Shown: positions 54,101-62,429 of the stretch, piece after piece | Numbering within the stretch: position 1 is the stretch's first letter | How the letters are laid out: every line of letters begins with the position of its first letter | Notes under the pieces: model-generated | The model's input: only the letters and a program-made list of their open reading frames with translations | Databases searched by the model: none | What the model was told of the DNA's origin: nothing | Assembly: GCF_002441715.1 (NCBI RefSeq) | Contig: NZ_JXJX01000010.1 | Span: forward strand, 46,593 to 110,592 | Length of the DNA: 64,000 nucleotides | Source: Pseudolactococcus plantarum | GTDB taxonomy: Bacteria; Bacillota; Bacilli; Lactobacillales; Streptococcaceae | Direction: 5' to 3' | Translations under genes and position numbers: made by a program

Positions 54101-54795
54101 TAGATGTTCACCTCCGATAAACTCGCTGGTTTTGGATTCATCTCTATTGCTGCTACTTCACCATCATGAAGGCGGATCACTTTATGCGCTAATTTTGCAA
54201 ATTCTGCATTATGCGTCACCATGACAACTGCTGTTTGACTATTTTCAGAAGCTTTACGTAGAATATCTATAATTTTCAATCCAGTGACAGAATCTAATGC
54301 ACCTGTTGGTTCATCACATAAAAGCAACTTTGGTTTTTTAGCTAATGCTCTCGCAATTGATACACGTTGCATCTCACCACCAGATAACTGTGCTGGAAAG
54401 TTATTTTTTCTGTGTGCAAGTCCGACACTTTCTATAAAGGTTTCTGCTAGGTCTTGATGGTTCGTGAGCTGTGCTGCAATCCCAACATTTTCAAGTGCTG
54501 TCAAACTAGGAATTAGATTATAAAATTGGAAAACAAAGCCAACAATATCACGTCTATAATCAGATAACTTAGCTTCTGTAAATGTATCAATTGCCAAATC
54601 ATCAAATAAGAATTGACCACTTGTTGGTTTATCTATCCCACCAAGTATATTTAATGCAGTACTCTTTCCTGAACCAGATGGCCCTAAAATAACTGTAAAT
54701 TCTCCCTGTTCAATATCAAAACTTACATTTTCTAGTGCTTTAACTTCTTGGTCACCGACCTTATATGTTTTATTTATATTTTTAAACCTAATCAT
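54100..54795 (-). CDS. ABC transporter ATP-binding protein (MacB/LolD type)
   Basis: 231 residues. Walker [14 protein letters not shown]-loop [16 protein letters not shown], signature [15 protein letters not shown], Walker [14 protein letters not shown] and H-loop MVTHN. Partner of the FtsX-like permease. Follows the frameshifted NTPase gene by 9 bp; probably co-transcribed from the avrD-like promoter. Confidence 0.9.
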   Translation of the reverse strand: MIRFKNINKTYKVGDQEVKALENVSFDIEQGEFTVILGPSGSGKSTALNILGGIDKPTSGQFLFDDLAIDTFTEAKLSDYRRDIVGFVFQFYNLIPSLTALENVGIAAQLTNHQDLAETFIESVGLAHRKNNFPAQLSGGEMQRVSIARALAKKPKLLLCDEPTGALDSVTGLKIIDILRKASENSQTAVVMVTHNAEFAKLAHKVIRLHDGEVAAIEMNPKPASLSEVNI

Positions 54796-54804
54796 AACAG
54801 CCTC

Positions 54805-55580
54805 CTAATATGTTGATATAATTTTTATTTTTTCTTTTAGTGTCGGTTCCGTATATTGTTCAATTATTTTTTTAGCAACAGCTTCCCGACTTTTATTAAT
54901 CTTAAGTTCTGCCAGTTCTAGTGCCTCCTCAATTGGCATTACAACTGGTAAATCATACGTATCAATAATTAATTTTAAACGCTCTAATTGTGTTCCCTTT
55001 ACAATTGTTGGTCGCAACCCAATCTCTGAAAAGGCATCTTGTAGCGCAAGATCTGAAAGGGTTCTATATTTTTCAGAAACTGGTCGATGGCCATCAGGTG
55101 ACATCTCAAATTCAATCGGCAAATGAACAGCATCTGTATACCACTGTTTTGCATGTAAATTGGCGACTTGACCATAAGCATTCAGATAACTTTTAAAAAA
55201 TGACTTAGCCGGTATGCCTAAAATAGCCTTGCTACTCTATGGAAAAATTTTGATCCTGGATTTATCCCTACTTTCATTCGTACCGTACCATAAACCCATT
55301 CATTAAGTACTGAGCCATCTGATATAAAACTACTATAATCCTTGTATAGCACTGTCTCTTCTCGCACACGCTCTTCAAACCTTTTCAAACCCAATGCCAT
55401 CAGCTCAGTTGCATTCATATCCTCAAAACGTCGACCAGGGTATAACTCTGTCAATATTTCCCTAGCTGATTGGGCATTGATCAAAGGAATCCCTGTGGCG
55501 ATAGATAGTGCAGTCGTCGTTGTCGTTTTACCTGTCGAATAGGTACCTGAGATGACTAAGCGAATTTCCTTTTTAGACAT
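54805..55580 (-). pseudogene. AAA_28-type NTPase, interrupted by a frameshift
   Basis: Two frames give one protein of about 258 residues. The first (55580-55218) has a P-loop SGTYSTGKTTTTTALS and ends in KFFHRVARLF. The second continues in the other frame as KAILGIPAKSFFKSYLNAYG, then HLPIEFEMSPDGHRPVSEKY, to 54805. Adding one A at about 55225 (GCAAGGCT to GCAAAGGCT) restores the frame exactly, so a single-base deletion or a sequencing error in an A run is the cause. The protein resembles NadR-like/AAA_28 kinases that sit next to other genes as accessory nucleotide-dependent enzymes. Its start overlaps the avrD-like stop (TAATG). Confidence 0.75.
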
Positions 55581-56500
55581 TATCTATTGTCTCCTCTCTC
55601 TTTTGGTATCTTATGTGCAATATTTCCGCTAAACATCACATCTTCATCTATCGTCCCACCCTGCAACTCTAATATACGCCATTCATCTGCACCTCTTTTT
55701 AAACTTGTACTTTTGACAATTTCACCCATTAGCATTATGGGCGTCACATCCTGAAAAGGCTTCTTAATTTTAGCTTTTATTGTTCTCATCCAAAGTGTGT
55801 CACTATCACATCGATCGATGTCATCAAAATTATAAGCCATCACTTGGGCGAACTGTGAAACGATAATTAACCATTCTAAAATAGAAATCGTGTGACTATG
55901 ATCACTTGCAAGGCCCTGATATGAGGCATCATGAATAACTTCTCTAACAACATCACAGATGGCATATTTTTCAGACAATAGATCGATATTGACTAAATCA
56001 TGCGTCGAATTCTTTAAATGGTTAGCTGTGTAATTGATTGATCCAACTGAATTTAAACTAGATGGAGTCGTATCATACGCTGTTAAAGATAAACTTATCT
56101 TCATACCTAATATAGTTACTTTTGCCAGATAACGATTTTGATCTTCGCTTATTGTCTTTAACCTAATCGGGATATGTGTTAAATCCTCTATTGGTGTTGC
56201 ACCTGCTTTGATTTCAAAACTATCATTGAACAGTGATGCAATAGGATGTGGTGAATTCACTATCTCTAGATATTTTTCAACGATACCTATTGCAAGGATA
56301 ATCCCATCCAGACTACTCAGATGAGGTGTTAACGCAATATTTTTCTTTTTTGACCAACCCAACTTCTGAGTTAAGGCAATATACCCTAAATAGCCAGCCT
56401 CATCTTCCTTAAAGTCAAAAATATCTGAATAAGTTGTTTGTTTATGTCCATTACCAAAATAACGTTCATCATACCGACCTAGTATTTTATCAACTAACAT
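55580..56500 (-). CDS. AvrD-family protein
   Basis: 306 residues. The pattern LTPHLSSLDGIILAIGIVEK, then SFEIKAGATPIEDLTHIPI in the first half and a second, similar half resembles the AvrD family as I remember it; in Pseudomonas syringae AvrD directs synthesis of syringolides, small acylated sugar-derived elicitors. The family has members in Gram-positive bacteria whose products are not known. AAGGAAAAGGGAAA lies before the ATG. First gene of an operon with an NTPase and an ABC exporter; a ComA-type box and -10 box lie upstream. The family call is moderately sure, its product is unknown. Confidence 0.6.
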   Translation of the reverse strand: MLVDKILGRYDERYFGNGHKQTTYSDIFDFKEDEAGYLGYIALTQKLGWSKKKNIALTPHLSSLDGIILAIGIVEKYLEIVNSPHPIASLFNDSFEIKAGATPIEDLTHIPIRLKTISEDQNRYLAKVTILGMKISLSLTAYDTTPSSLNSVGSINYTANHLKNSTHDLVNIDLLSEKYAICDVVREVIHDASYQGLASDHSHTISILEWLIIVSQFAQVMAYNFDDIDRCDSDTLWMRTIKAKIKKPFQDVTPIMLMGEIVKSTSLKRGADEWRILELQGGTIDEDVMFSGNIAHKIPKERGDNR

Positions 56501-56555
56501 ATTTCCCTTTTCCTTCTTAAATTGCTTAGCCTATCTTAAATAGACTCACTACTCA

Positions 56556-56561
56556 ATCATA
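56556..56561 (-). promoter_or_regulatory. -10 box of the avrD-like operon
   Basis: TATGAT on the minus strand, without a good -35 (ATGTTT at 17 bp), as in activator-dependent promoters. The predicted start is about 56549. An imperfect 19-bp dyad (AGCCTATCT and ATAGACT arms, 56528-56546) lies just downstream in the leader. Confidence 0.5.
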
Positions 56562-56570
56562 ACTTGTGAT

Positions 56571-56604
56571 ATAAAAAAAAACATCCGTATGTTCCGAATG
56601 TTTT
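56571..56604 (-). terminator. terminator of the sensor-regulator operon
   Basis: ACATTCGG and CGGATGT arms on the minus strand followed by nine T. It separates the two-component genes from the avrD-like operon. Confidence 0.75.
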
Positions 56605-56605
56605 T

Positions 56606-56621
56606 TTGCGGTACACCGCAA
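56606..56621. promoter_or_regulatory. ComA-type binding box
   Basis: TTGCGGTACACCGCAA, a full match to the Bacillus subtilis ComA consensus TTGCGG-N4-CCGCAA. Its centre is about 64 bp upstream of the predicted start of the avrD-like operon, the usual distance for ComA activation, and it is next to a ComA-like regulator gene. Confidence 0.8.
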
Positions 56622-56631
56622 GCGATCTAAA

Positions 56632-57234
56632 TTATACCAGTCGTAATTTCAAACTTTCCCTAACAGCGCCAATACGGGAGTTTACACCAAGCTTTCGACA
56701 AATATTTGAAACATGTGTTTCTACCGTACGTCGGCTGATAAATAAAGCCTTGGCAATTTTTTCATTTGTATATTCTTCAACTAACAATCTTAAAACGTCA
56801 AGTTCAATTTCAGATAGTAACACTTGTTGCTGAGGTGCTACTAAAAAATCAGGAATGATATGGTTACCATTCGCAACATTTATAATACAACCAATCAATT
56901 CCTCATAGCTGACTTCTTTTCTTAAAAATGCTTTGACACCTAATGTTAACGCACGTTTATGGAGCAGCTCTTCATAGAAGCCAGAAATTAAAATAATTTT
57001 TAAGTCTGTATACCCCATAGCATGTATCTGATTGATCAACTCAAAGCCATGTATTTCTTTAAGCATTAAATCCATAATCACAACATCGATAGGCTTATGT
57101 TTTAAACAGAGTAAAAACTGCTCAACATTATCATAGCTGCCAACCACATTAAATTTATCAACTGATTGTAATTTTTCTTCAAGACCATGCAGCACTAGCT
57201 GGTGATCATCAATTAGGGCTAAATTGATTGTCAT
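56632..57234 (-). CDS. NarL/LuxR-type response regulator, ComA-like
   Basis: 200 residues. Receiver domain with acidic pocket DDH and phosphorylated Asp in VIMDLMLKE, Lys in FLRKEVS; C-terminal LuxR helix-turn-helix (EYTNEKIAKALFISRRTVET, then HVSNICRKLGV). Start overlaps the kinase gene stop (ATGA). The recognition box ahead of the neighbouring operon fits the ComA class. Confidence 0.88.
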   Translation of the reverse strand: MTINLALIDDHQLVLHGLEEKLQSVDKFNVVGSYDNVEQFLLCLKHKPIDVVIMDLMLKEIHGFELINQIHAMGYTDLKIILISGFYEELLHKRALTLGVKAFLRKEVSYEELIGCIINVANGNHIIPDFLVAPQQQVLLSEIELDVLRLLVEEYTNEKIAKALFISRRTVETHVSNICRKLGVNSRIGAVRESLKLRLV

Positions 57235-59009
57235 GTCGTCATCTCTTTCATTACTGGAATCTTAAACTTAATACAAGTCCCTTTTTCTGTGTGAATGTGT
57301 AATTCACCGTTTAGTAACTTTAACTTTTCTTTAATAATATCTAGTCCAAAATGATTAGCATCTGTGGCTGAGTTCTCTTTGGTAACAAATTTACCATCAT
57401 CTTTGATCTCGAACAGGTAATAGCCATCGTTTTCTGTGATAGAGACAATAATTGTTTTAGCTTCACCATGAAAAATACTGTTATGGATTAACTCTTTAAT
57501 TGATCTAAGCACAAAATTACTCATCTTTTCCGATAACTGTAGCATAGCTACTTCTATCTTTATCGTAATCAAGACAGGATATTTCTTTTGGAGTTGGTTG
57601 ACCATATTGTCTAATGCATTTTTTAAGCCTAATTCTTGAATCATTAAAGGGTAGACATCAGCACATAATTCTCTTAAGAGATAAATCGTTTCCTCTAGCA
57701 TATCAACTGCTTCTGGTATGTCAGGAACGTTATCTTTTTCTTTTAATTTTCGAGTGAAAAATACGATATCTTGGATGATTGTATCATGAATATGTAGAGA
57801 TATTTTTTCACGCTCTTCTTCAGCAACAAAAAATGAGGTCAAATTATCACTTTCATCTCTGTCTTTTCTGATGACAGATACCATCTCACCGATAATCATT
57901 AATAAGGCATAATAGAGTAAAAACGCATAAGTACATAGTAGTGGAAATGGCACATAATGACTCAATGCAATGAGTAAAATCATCACAATCGTTACAATTA
58001 CTGTAATAGCCAAATACAAAACTTGCTGATGAATTCTATAGCGAAACAGAAAACTTTTGGATAGGGTTAACCTATGAAATAGGGCAATGAGTGGCAAGCC
58101 TAAAAAAGGGATCACGATAGAAAAAGGAGTTGACCAACCTAACTGTAGGAAATAACAAAAGAAAAAAGGAAGGATACTTAGTAAGCTAAGTAAAACTAGA
58201 TTTGCATCACTCTTGTTATGATGATGATTAAAAATATGCCCTATACCAATCACAAAGATGGATAAGAACAAGCTGTAAAAAATGCCCTTATCTAAATAAT
58301 TGATCACGTGCATCGGCATGTCTGTCATCAAATTAGCCAATAGTAAAAGCGTGTTACAGATGAATACGACAAAACAAAATAATGCTGTCCGATTATGCTT
58401 AGCTTGTTCTTTTAAGAGATAAGTTTTATAAGAAAATACACTAATCAACAAAGGCAATAAAGAGATCATGATAATCAGAATGCTACGACCGACAGTGTTA
58501 CCAATACTAGAGGGGACGATAGATAATAAAGTAAAGATGATACTAACTAAAAAATAGTAGAAATAAGTACTTCTTTTACTAATAATTTGTCTTTGACTAT
58601 ACCAAGCTAAGAAGAGTAACAAGATTACGACAAGGACCAAAAATTCATAGAATCGATAGATATTGACTTTATTTTTTTTAAAGGTATAAGAAAATGACTT
58701 CCCATCTCTCTCTACAGTTATCTGTTTGGCTTGTTCCACCAGTAACCATTTTCTAATCCCTTGGTTTTCTCCTGGTGCTGTGCCATCAACAGACAAAATT
58801 TTATCTTCGATTAAAAGACCTGTTCGTTCAGCCGCACCATCTTTTTGAATTTTTGTAATTTCCCAACTATTGTCATGTTGTATGACGCCAATCCCCAGAT
58901 AGGTAGGGCTGTGCATAGTTGAGTAGTAAAAAACAGCTAGGCAAGCCACAATCAGGTAAACGACTATACTTTGGTAGACATAATGATTTTTGGTCTTATT
59001 TCTCTTCAC
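57231..59009 (-). CDS. ComP-like sensor histidine kinase with PDZ domain
   Basis: 592 residues. A first transmembrane helix (13-30), an extracytoplasmic PDZ-like domain (about 38-112; GAAERTGLLIEDKILSVDG), then about eight membrane helices (120-375), and a cytoplasmic HisKA_3 domain with the phosphorylated His408 in LHIHDTIIQD, followed by the HATPase (N box VLRSIKELIHNSIFHG; G box HFGLDIIKEKL). This layout is that of ComP of B. subtilis, which senses a secreted signal. GTG start after AGGAGAAG. A promoter is seen at 59126-59153. Confidence 0.87.
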   Translation of the reverse strand: MKRNKTKNHYVYQSIVVYLIVACLAVFYYSTMHSPTYLGIGVIQHDNSWEITKIQKDGAAERTGLLIEDKILSVDGTAPGENQGIRKWLLVEQAKQITVERDGKSFSYTFKKNKVNIYRFYEFLVLVVILLLFLAWYSQRQIISKRSTYFYYFLVSIIFTLLSIVPSSIGNTVGRSILIIMISLLPLLISVFSYKTYLLKEQAKHNRTALFCFVVFICNTLLLLANLMTDMPMHVINYLDKGIFYSLFLSIFVIGIGHIFNHHHNKSDANLVLLSLLSILPFFFCYFLQLGWSTPFSIVIPFLGLPLIALFHRLTLSKSFLFRYRIHQQVLYLAITVIVTIVMILLIALSHYVPFPLLCTYAFLLYYALLMIIGEMVSVIRKDRDESDNLTSFFVAEEEREKISLHIHDTIIQDIVFFTRKLKEKDNVPDIPEAVDMLEETIYLLRELCADVYPLMIQELGLKNALDNMVNQLQKKYPVLITIKIEVAMLQLSEKMSNFVLRSIKELIHNSIFHGEAKTIIVSITENDGYYLFEIKDDGKFVTKENSATDANHFGLDIIKEKLKLLNGELHIHTEKGTCIKFKIPVMKEMTT

Positions 59010-59125
59010 GTCAAGTCTTCTCCTATCTATTCTTATAATCTTTACCTCTCAAACTTGTGATAAGTAGCAAGTTTAATCTCTAGCACGACTCATCTAAATC
59101 ACTTGGTAAAAAACCTTTAGGTACT

Positions 59126-59153
59126 ACTATAGCATAGATTATAAAAATTTCAA
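59126..59153 (-). promoter_or_regulatory. promoter of the ComP-like/ComA-like operon
   Basis: Minus-strand -35 TTGAAA (59153-59148) and -10 TATAGT (59131-59126), spacing 16 bp, about 110 bp before the GTG start. The rest of the 59010-59334 gap holds the GH4 terminator and no convincing small gene; an 18-codon frame at 59212 has no ribosome site. Confidence 0.5.
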
Positions 59154-59257
59154 ATTTCAATATAATAGCTAGTTGCATCAAAAAAAAAATAAAAGCATTA
59201 AGCTAAACATTAATGAAGACAAACAAGAACACGCCAACTATAGTGGCACCTCATATA

Positions 59258-59293
59258 AAAAGTGATTGATACTTTGGTTATCTATCACTTTCA
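59258..59293 (-). terminator. terminator of the GH4 gene
   Basis: AAAGTGAT and ATCACTTT arms with a T run on the minus strand. Confidence 0.75.
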
Positions 59294-59334
59294 TATTGAT
59301 TTAATTGACCAAACTAATTGGGTAAAGTTATGGG

Positions 59335-60717
59335 TTAAGGTGCACACATCTCTCTGACAAGTTCATCTTTAATGACGATATTTTCTGTCTTAAGCTCGTC
59401 TATGGCTGCTTTAAACCGCGGTAAGTATCGTTCATGTGCGATAAAGAGCTCATTCATGACTTGCTTAGCTGTGTCACCTGACTGAATCAACGGATTAATC
59501 GTGAAGGCTTGTAGGGCTGTGGCATAGTCTCCAGTAACAGCCGCTTCGATCGTCAGTAACTCCATGGCTTTCATCACTTGTAACCAGCCTTTTTCAGCAG
59601 TTGGTAATTCTCCAAATGCGACATTTCTAGCACCTTGAGCCCCGATATAGGCTGTCACTTCGACAACACAGTCTGCTGGGAGATCAGGAATGGCTCCGTC
59701 ATTTTTTGTTGATACCACGATTTCGGTATTTTTATTGCCATAGATAGAGGCGATCGTTTCACATGCAGCATCTGAATAATAAGCCCCTCCACGTTCTTCT
59801 AACTGTTTAGGTTTGTAATCTAACTCAGGATCTTTGTACAACTCGAATAATTCATGCTCGATCTGTTTGACCTGCTGGGCCCTAGTCCCTACAGTCGCAT
59901 ATTCTTCCAAGCCGTGTTTTAACATTTCCTCTGCACGATAATAATAGCGATGATAGCCACATGGAATCATCTTCATCTGTATTAACTGCTCTTTATAAAA
60001 ATCGGCATCAAAGATATTTTTAGGTAAGCCACTATTTTCCTCATATAATTTATCGATCAAGTCTAAGGTGATGTCTTCTCCATCTTTATTCGCTACTTTA
60101 TGCCAATGAAAATGATTGACCCCAGCAAACTTATAGATCAGGTCTTCCTTAGGCACACCTAAAGTTTCAGATTCTCCCATTTTTGCCATGACAGGGACAT
60201 TGCACAGTCCAACTACTTTATCCCATTTACCATATCTGATGATAGCCTCTGTCACCATACCACTAGGATTGGCGAAATTAATTAACCAGGCTTTGGGACA
60301 TAGTGCTTTCATATCCTCGACAATATCCAAGATCACAGGAATTGTTCTAAATGCTTTAAACATCCCACCAGCACCATTGGTTTCCTGGCCTAAAAAGCCA
60401 TAGGAGAAAGGAATGCGTTCGTCCTTGATACGTGCGTTCAACTGCCCAACACGAAACTGCGTCGTCACAAAATCGGCATCTTTTAAAGCAAGTTTTCTGT
60501 CCAATGTTGTGTGAATCTTAACATCATAGGGTGTCGCATCCCACATTCTTTGCGCCATCTTGCCAACAATTTCTTGTTTGTCTTTACCCTCTTCGACATC
60601 TACAAGCCATATCTCTTTTATCGGCAACTCATCATAGCGTTTGATAAATCCTTCCATCAGCTCAGGCGTATAACTACTCCCACCACCGATGGTTGCAATC
60701 TTGACTTTTTTCTTCAT
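59335..60717 (-). CDS. GH4 6-phospho-beta-glucosidase
   Basis: 460 residues. NAD- and divalent-metal-dependent GH4 enzyme: N-terminal Rossmann motif KIATIGGGSSYTPEL, DADFVTTQFRVG, the metal-binding Cys in GLCNVPVMAKMG, and GVNHFHWH with the catalytic/metal His. These features are those of LicH/CelF-type enzymes that split phosphorylated cellobiose or related beta-glucosides brought in by a PTS; the exact substrate is not readable. Divergent from an RpiR-type regulator. Confidence 0.9.
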   Translation of the reverse strand: MKKKVKIATIGGGSSYTPELMEGFIKRYDELPIKEIWLVDVEEGKDKQEIVGKMAQRMWDATPYDVKIHTTLDRKLALKDADFVTTQFRVGQLNARIKDERIPFSYGFLGQETNGAGGMFKAFRTIPVILDIVEDMKALCPKAWLINFANPSGMVTEAIIRYGKWDKVVGLCNVPVMAKMGESETLGVPKEDLIYKFAGVNHFHWHKVANKDGEDITLDLIDKLYEENSGLPKNIFDADFYKEQLIQMKMIPCGYHRYYYRAEEMLKHGLEEYATVGTRAQQVKQIEHELFELYKDPELDYKPKQLEERGGAYYSDAACETIASIYGNKNTEIVVSTKNDGAIPDLPADCVVEVTAYIGAQGARNVAFGELPTAEKGWLQVMKAMELLTIEAAVTGDYATALQAFTINPLIQSGDTAKQVMNELFIAHERYLPRFKAAIDELKTENIVIKDELVREMCAP

Positions 60718-60915
60718 GGTCTATCTCCTTTACTTTTTTACAACTTTAGTGTATCATAAAGAAAATTAAATTTGCAGTTTTTTACATATTATAAAAGTTA
60801 TTATACAAAAATAGCTTAAAAATAGCCTTTTAATTCGAATTTTTTAGTCAAACGCATGATTATCAGTAACTTTAGTTGTCAAAAAATAGACTCATTATGA
60901 AAAAGGACGTGTCAG

Positions 60916-61794
60916 ATGTTAATCAAAGAGCAACTACAAACTTATCATTTTTCATCAGCAGAACAAGTGACTGTCGATTTTTTATTAGCCCATCCAGAAG
61001 AGATACAAGCCTTAACCATCCAAACCTTAGCTAAAAAAACATTTACCCAACCCTCTACGATTGTACGTATTGCTAAAAAGTTAAATTTTCGTGGTTGGAA
61101 AGAGTTAAAACTAGCTTATTTGGCAGAATGGGATTATTTGAAACGGCATTTCACCAAAACCGATGCGAATCTGCCATTTAGTCAAACTGATTCAATCATG
61201 ACAGTAACAAAAAAGATCGCTGATCTTGAACAATCAGCAATCTCAGATATCCACTCCTTGCTAGAACATGACAGTTTGTCAGCGATCAAAAGACAACTCG
61301 TTGATGCCAATAACATCCGCATCTTTGCCCAAAATGCTAACTTACTAATCTCCAAAGATTTTGCTTTAAAAATGAATCGCATCGGTAAACACGTCAGCCA
61401 CTCAGAGATTAAAGGTGAAGCTCTTTACGAAGCCTATAACCTGACAGATCAAGACTGTGCCATCTTAATTTCGTATTCTGGTGAAAATGTCAGTTTACTA
61501 GCTATCAATGACGTCCTTAAACACGCAAACGTGCCGACGATCGCCATTACCAGTATCGGCGATAACCAATTATCTAGAGACTGTACCCACTTTTTGCCTA
61601 TCACAACAAGAGAAAAACTTTATTCTAAAATTGGTAACTTCACGACAAATATCTCGATCATCTGTTTATTAGATATTCTTTATTCCCTAGTCTTTTCAGA
61701 GCACTATGATCAAAACCTCAAACAGCTCAGAGATAAAGGACACGCTATCGATAAACGGGTGATTAATACAGATATAATGCGGGAGAATGATTAA
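60916..61794 (+). CDS. RpiR-family regulator of the GH4 gene
   Basis: 292 residues. HTH_6 domain at the N-terminus (TIQTLAKKTFTQPSTIVRIA, then KKLNFRGWKELKLAY) and a SIS phosphosugar-binding domain (FAQNANLLISKDFALKMNRI; ISYSGENVSLLAI). AAGGACGT precedes the ATG. Divergent arrangement with the 6-phospho-beta-glucosidase gene (198 bp between starts) suggests that it controls that gene in response to a phosphorylated sugar. Confidence 0.85.
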   Translation: MLIKEQLQTYHFSSAEQVTVDFLLAHPEEIQALTIQTLAKKTFTQPSTIVRIAKKLNFRGWKELKLAYLAEWDYLKRHFTKTDANLPFSQTDSIMTVTKKIADLEQSAISDIHSLLEHDSLSAIKRQLVDANNIRIFAQNANLLISKDFALKMNRIGKHVSHSEIKGEALYEAYNLTDQDCAILISYSGENVSLLAINDVLKHANVPTIAITSIGDNQLSRDCTHFLPITTREKLYSKIGNFTTNISIICLLDILYSLVFSEHYDQNLKQLRDKGHAIDKRVINTDIMREND

Positions 61795-61833
61795 AGCAAA
61801 AACACCCGACTATTAAACAAAAAACATCTTAGA

Positions 61834-61870
61834 AAAAGACCTTGTCATCCTCACAAGTAGTCTTTGGGTC
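61834..61870 (-). terminator. terminator candidate for the MazG-like operon
   Basis: AAAGAC and GTCTTT arms with an inner CTTGT/ACAAG pair; the T run is on the minus strand. The remaining sequence in 61795-62088 is AT-rich and shows no gene. Confidence 0.5.
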
Positions 61871-62088
61871 TTAAATTAGGTTAAAACACATAATAACTAT
61901 CGTGTGTTATTATCCAGTAGCGAGTTTTATGAAAAAATTGAGAAGTTTATATGTGAGATCGTAATTCGTGCCTTTGATAACCTCTCCTATATTATTTCTT
62001 TTCAAGCATACCTACTCTGATTTAATTTTAAAAATTTTTTGAAACATAAATGCATTCTATACTATTTTAAAGTTAGATTGTAAATACA

Positions 62089-62418
62089 TTATTCAACACT
62101 TCTTTTTATATGATTACCTTTACTGTTTTTTATAGTATATTTTTTAGCATTTTTTTTGATTTTACTTCTTATAATTTCATTAACATTTAAATCTAAATCA
62201 TCAGCTAGCATCAAACAATAAATCATTACATCAGCTATTTCGTCCTTAATATTTTCTATATCATCAGTAATTGCTTCCTCACTTGACCGCCATTGAAAGT
62301 TTTCTAATAATTCCGAAGCTTCAAGAGATACTGATATTGCCAAATCTTTAGCATTATGAAATTGTCTCCAATTTCGATCATCTCTAAATTGGTTTAATTC
62401 TTTTATTAACTCATCCAT
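62089..62418 (-). CDS. MazG-like nucleotide pyrophosphohydrolase
   Basis: 109 residues, all helical. The metal-binding pattern is visible: SLEASELLENFQW (E-x-x-E) and ENIKDEIADVMIYCLMLADD (E-x-x-D). It belongs to the small MazG/dCTPase-like group that hydrolyses (d)NTPs to the monophosphates. It follows the DUF2075 gene by 11 bp on the same strand and is AT-richer than the rest of the window, so both were probably acquired together. Confidence 0.82.
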   Translation of the reverse strand: MDELIKELNQFRDDRNWRQFHNAKDLAISVSLEASELLENFQWRSSEEAITDDIENIKDEIADVMIYCLMLADDLDLNVNEIIRSKIKKNAKKYTIKNSKGNHIKRSVE

Positions 62419-62429
62419 TTATGCACCTC

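Noticed and set aside
56528..56546. Second regulator-binding dyad in the avrD-like leader
   Set aside because: The dyad has two mismatched pairs and no known consensus; mentioned with the promoter only.
59212..59268. 18-codon plus-strand frame as a signal peptide gene for the ComP-like kinase
   Set aside because: No ribosome site, no leader-like features, and it runs into the GH4 terminator.
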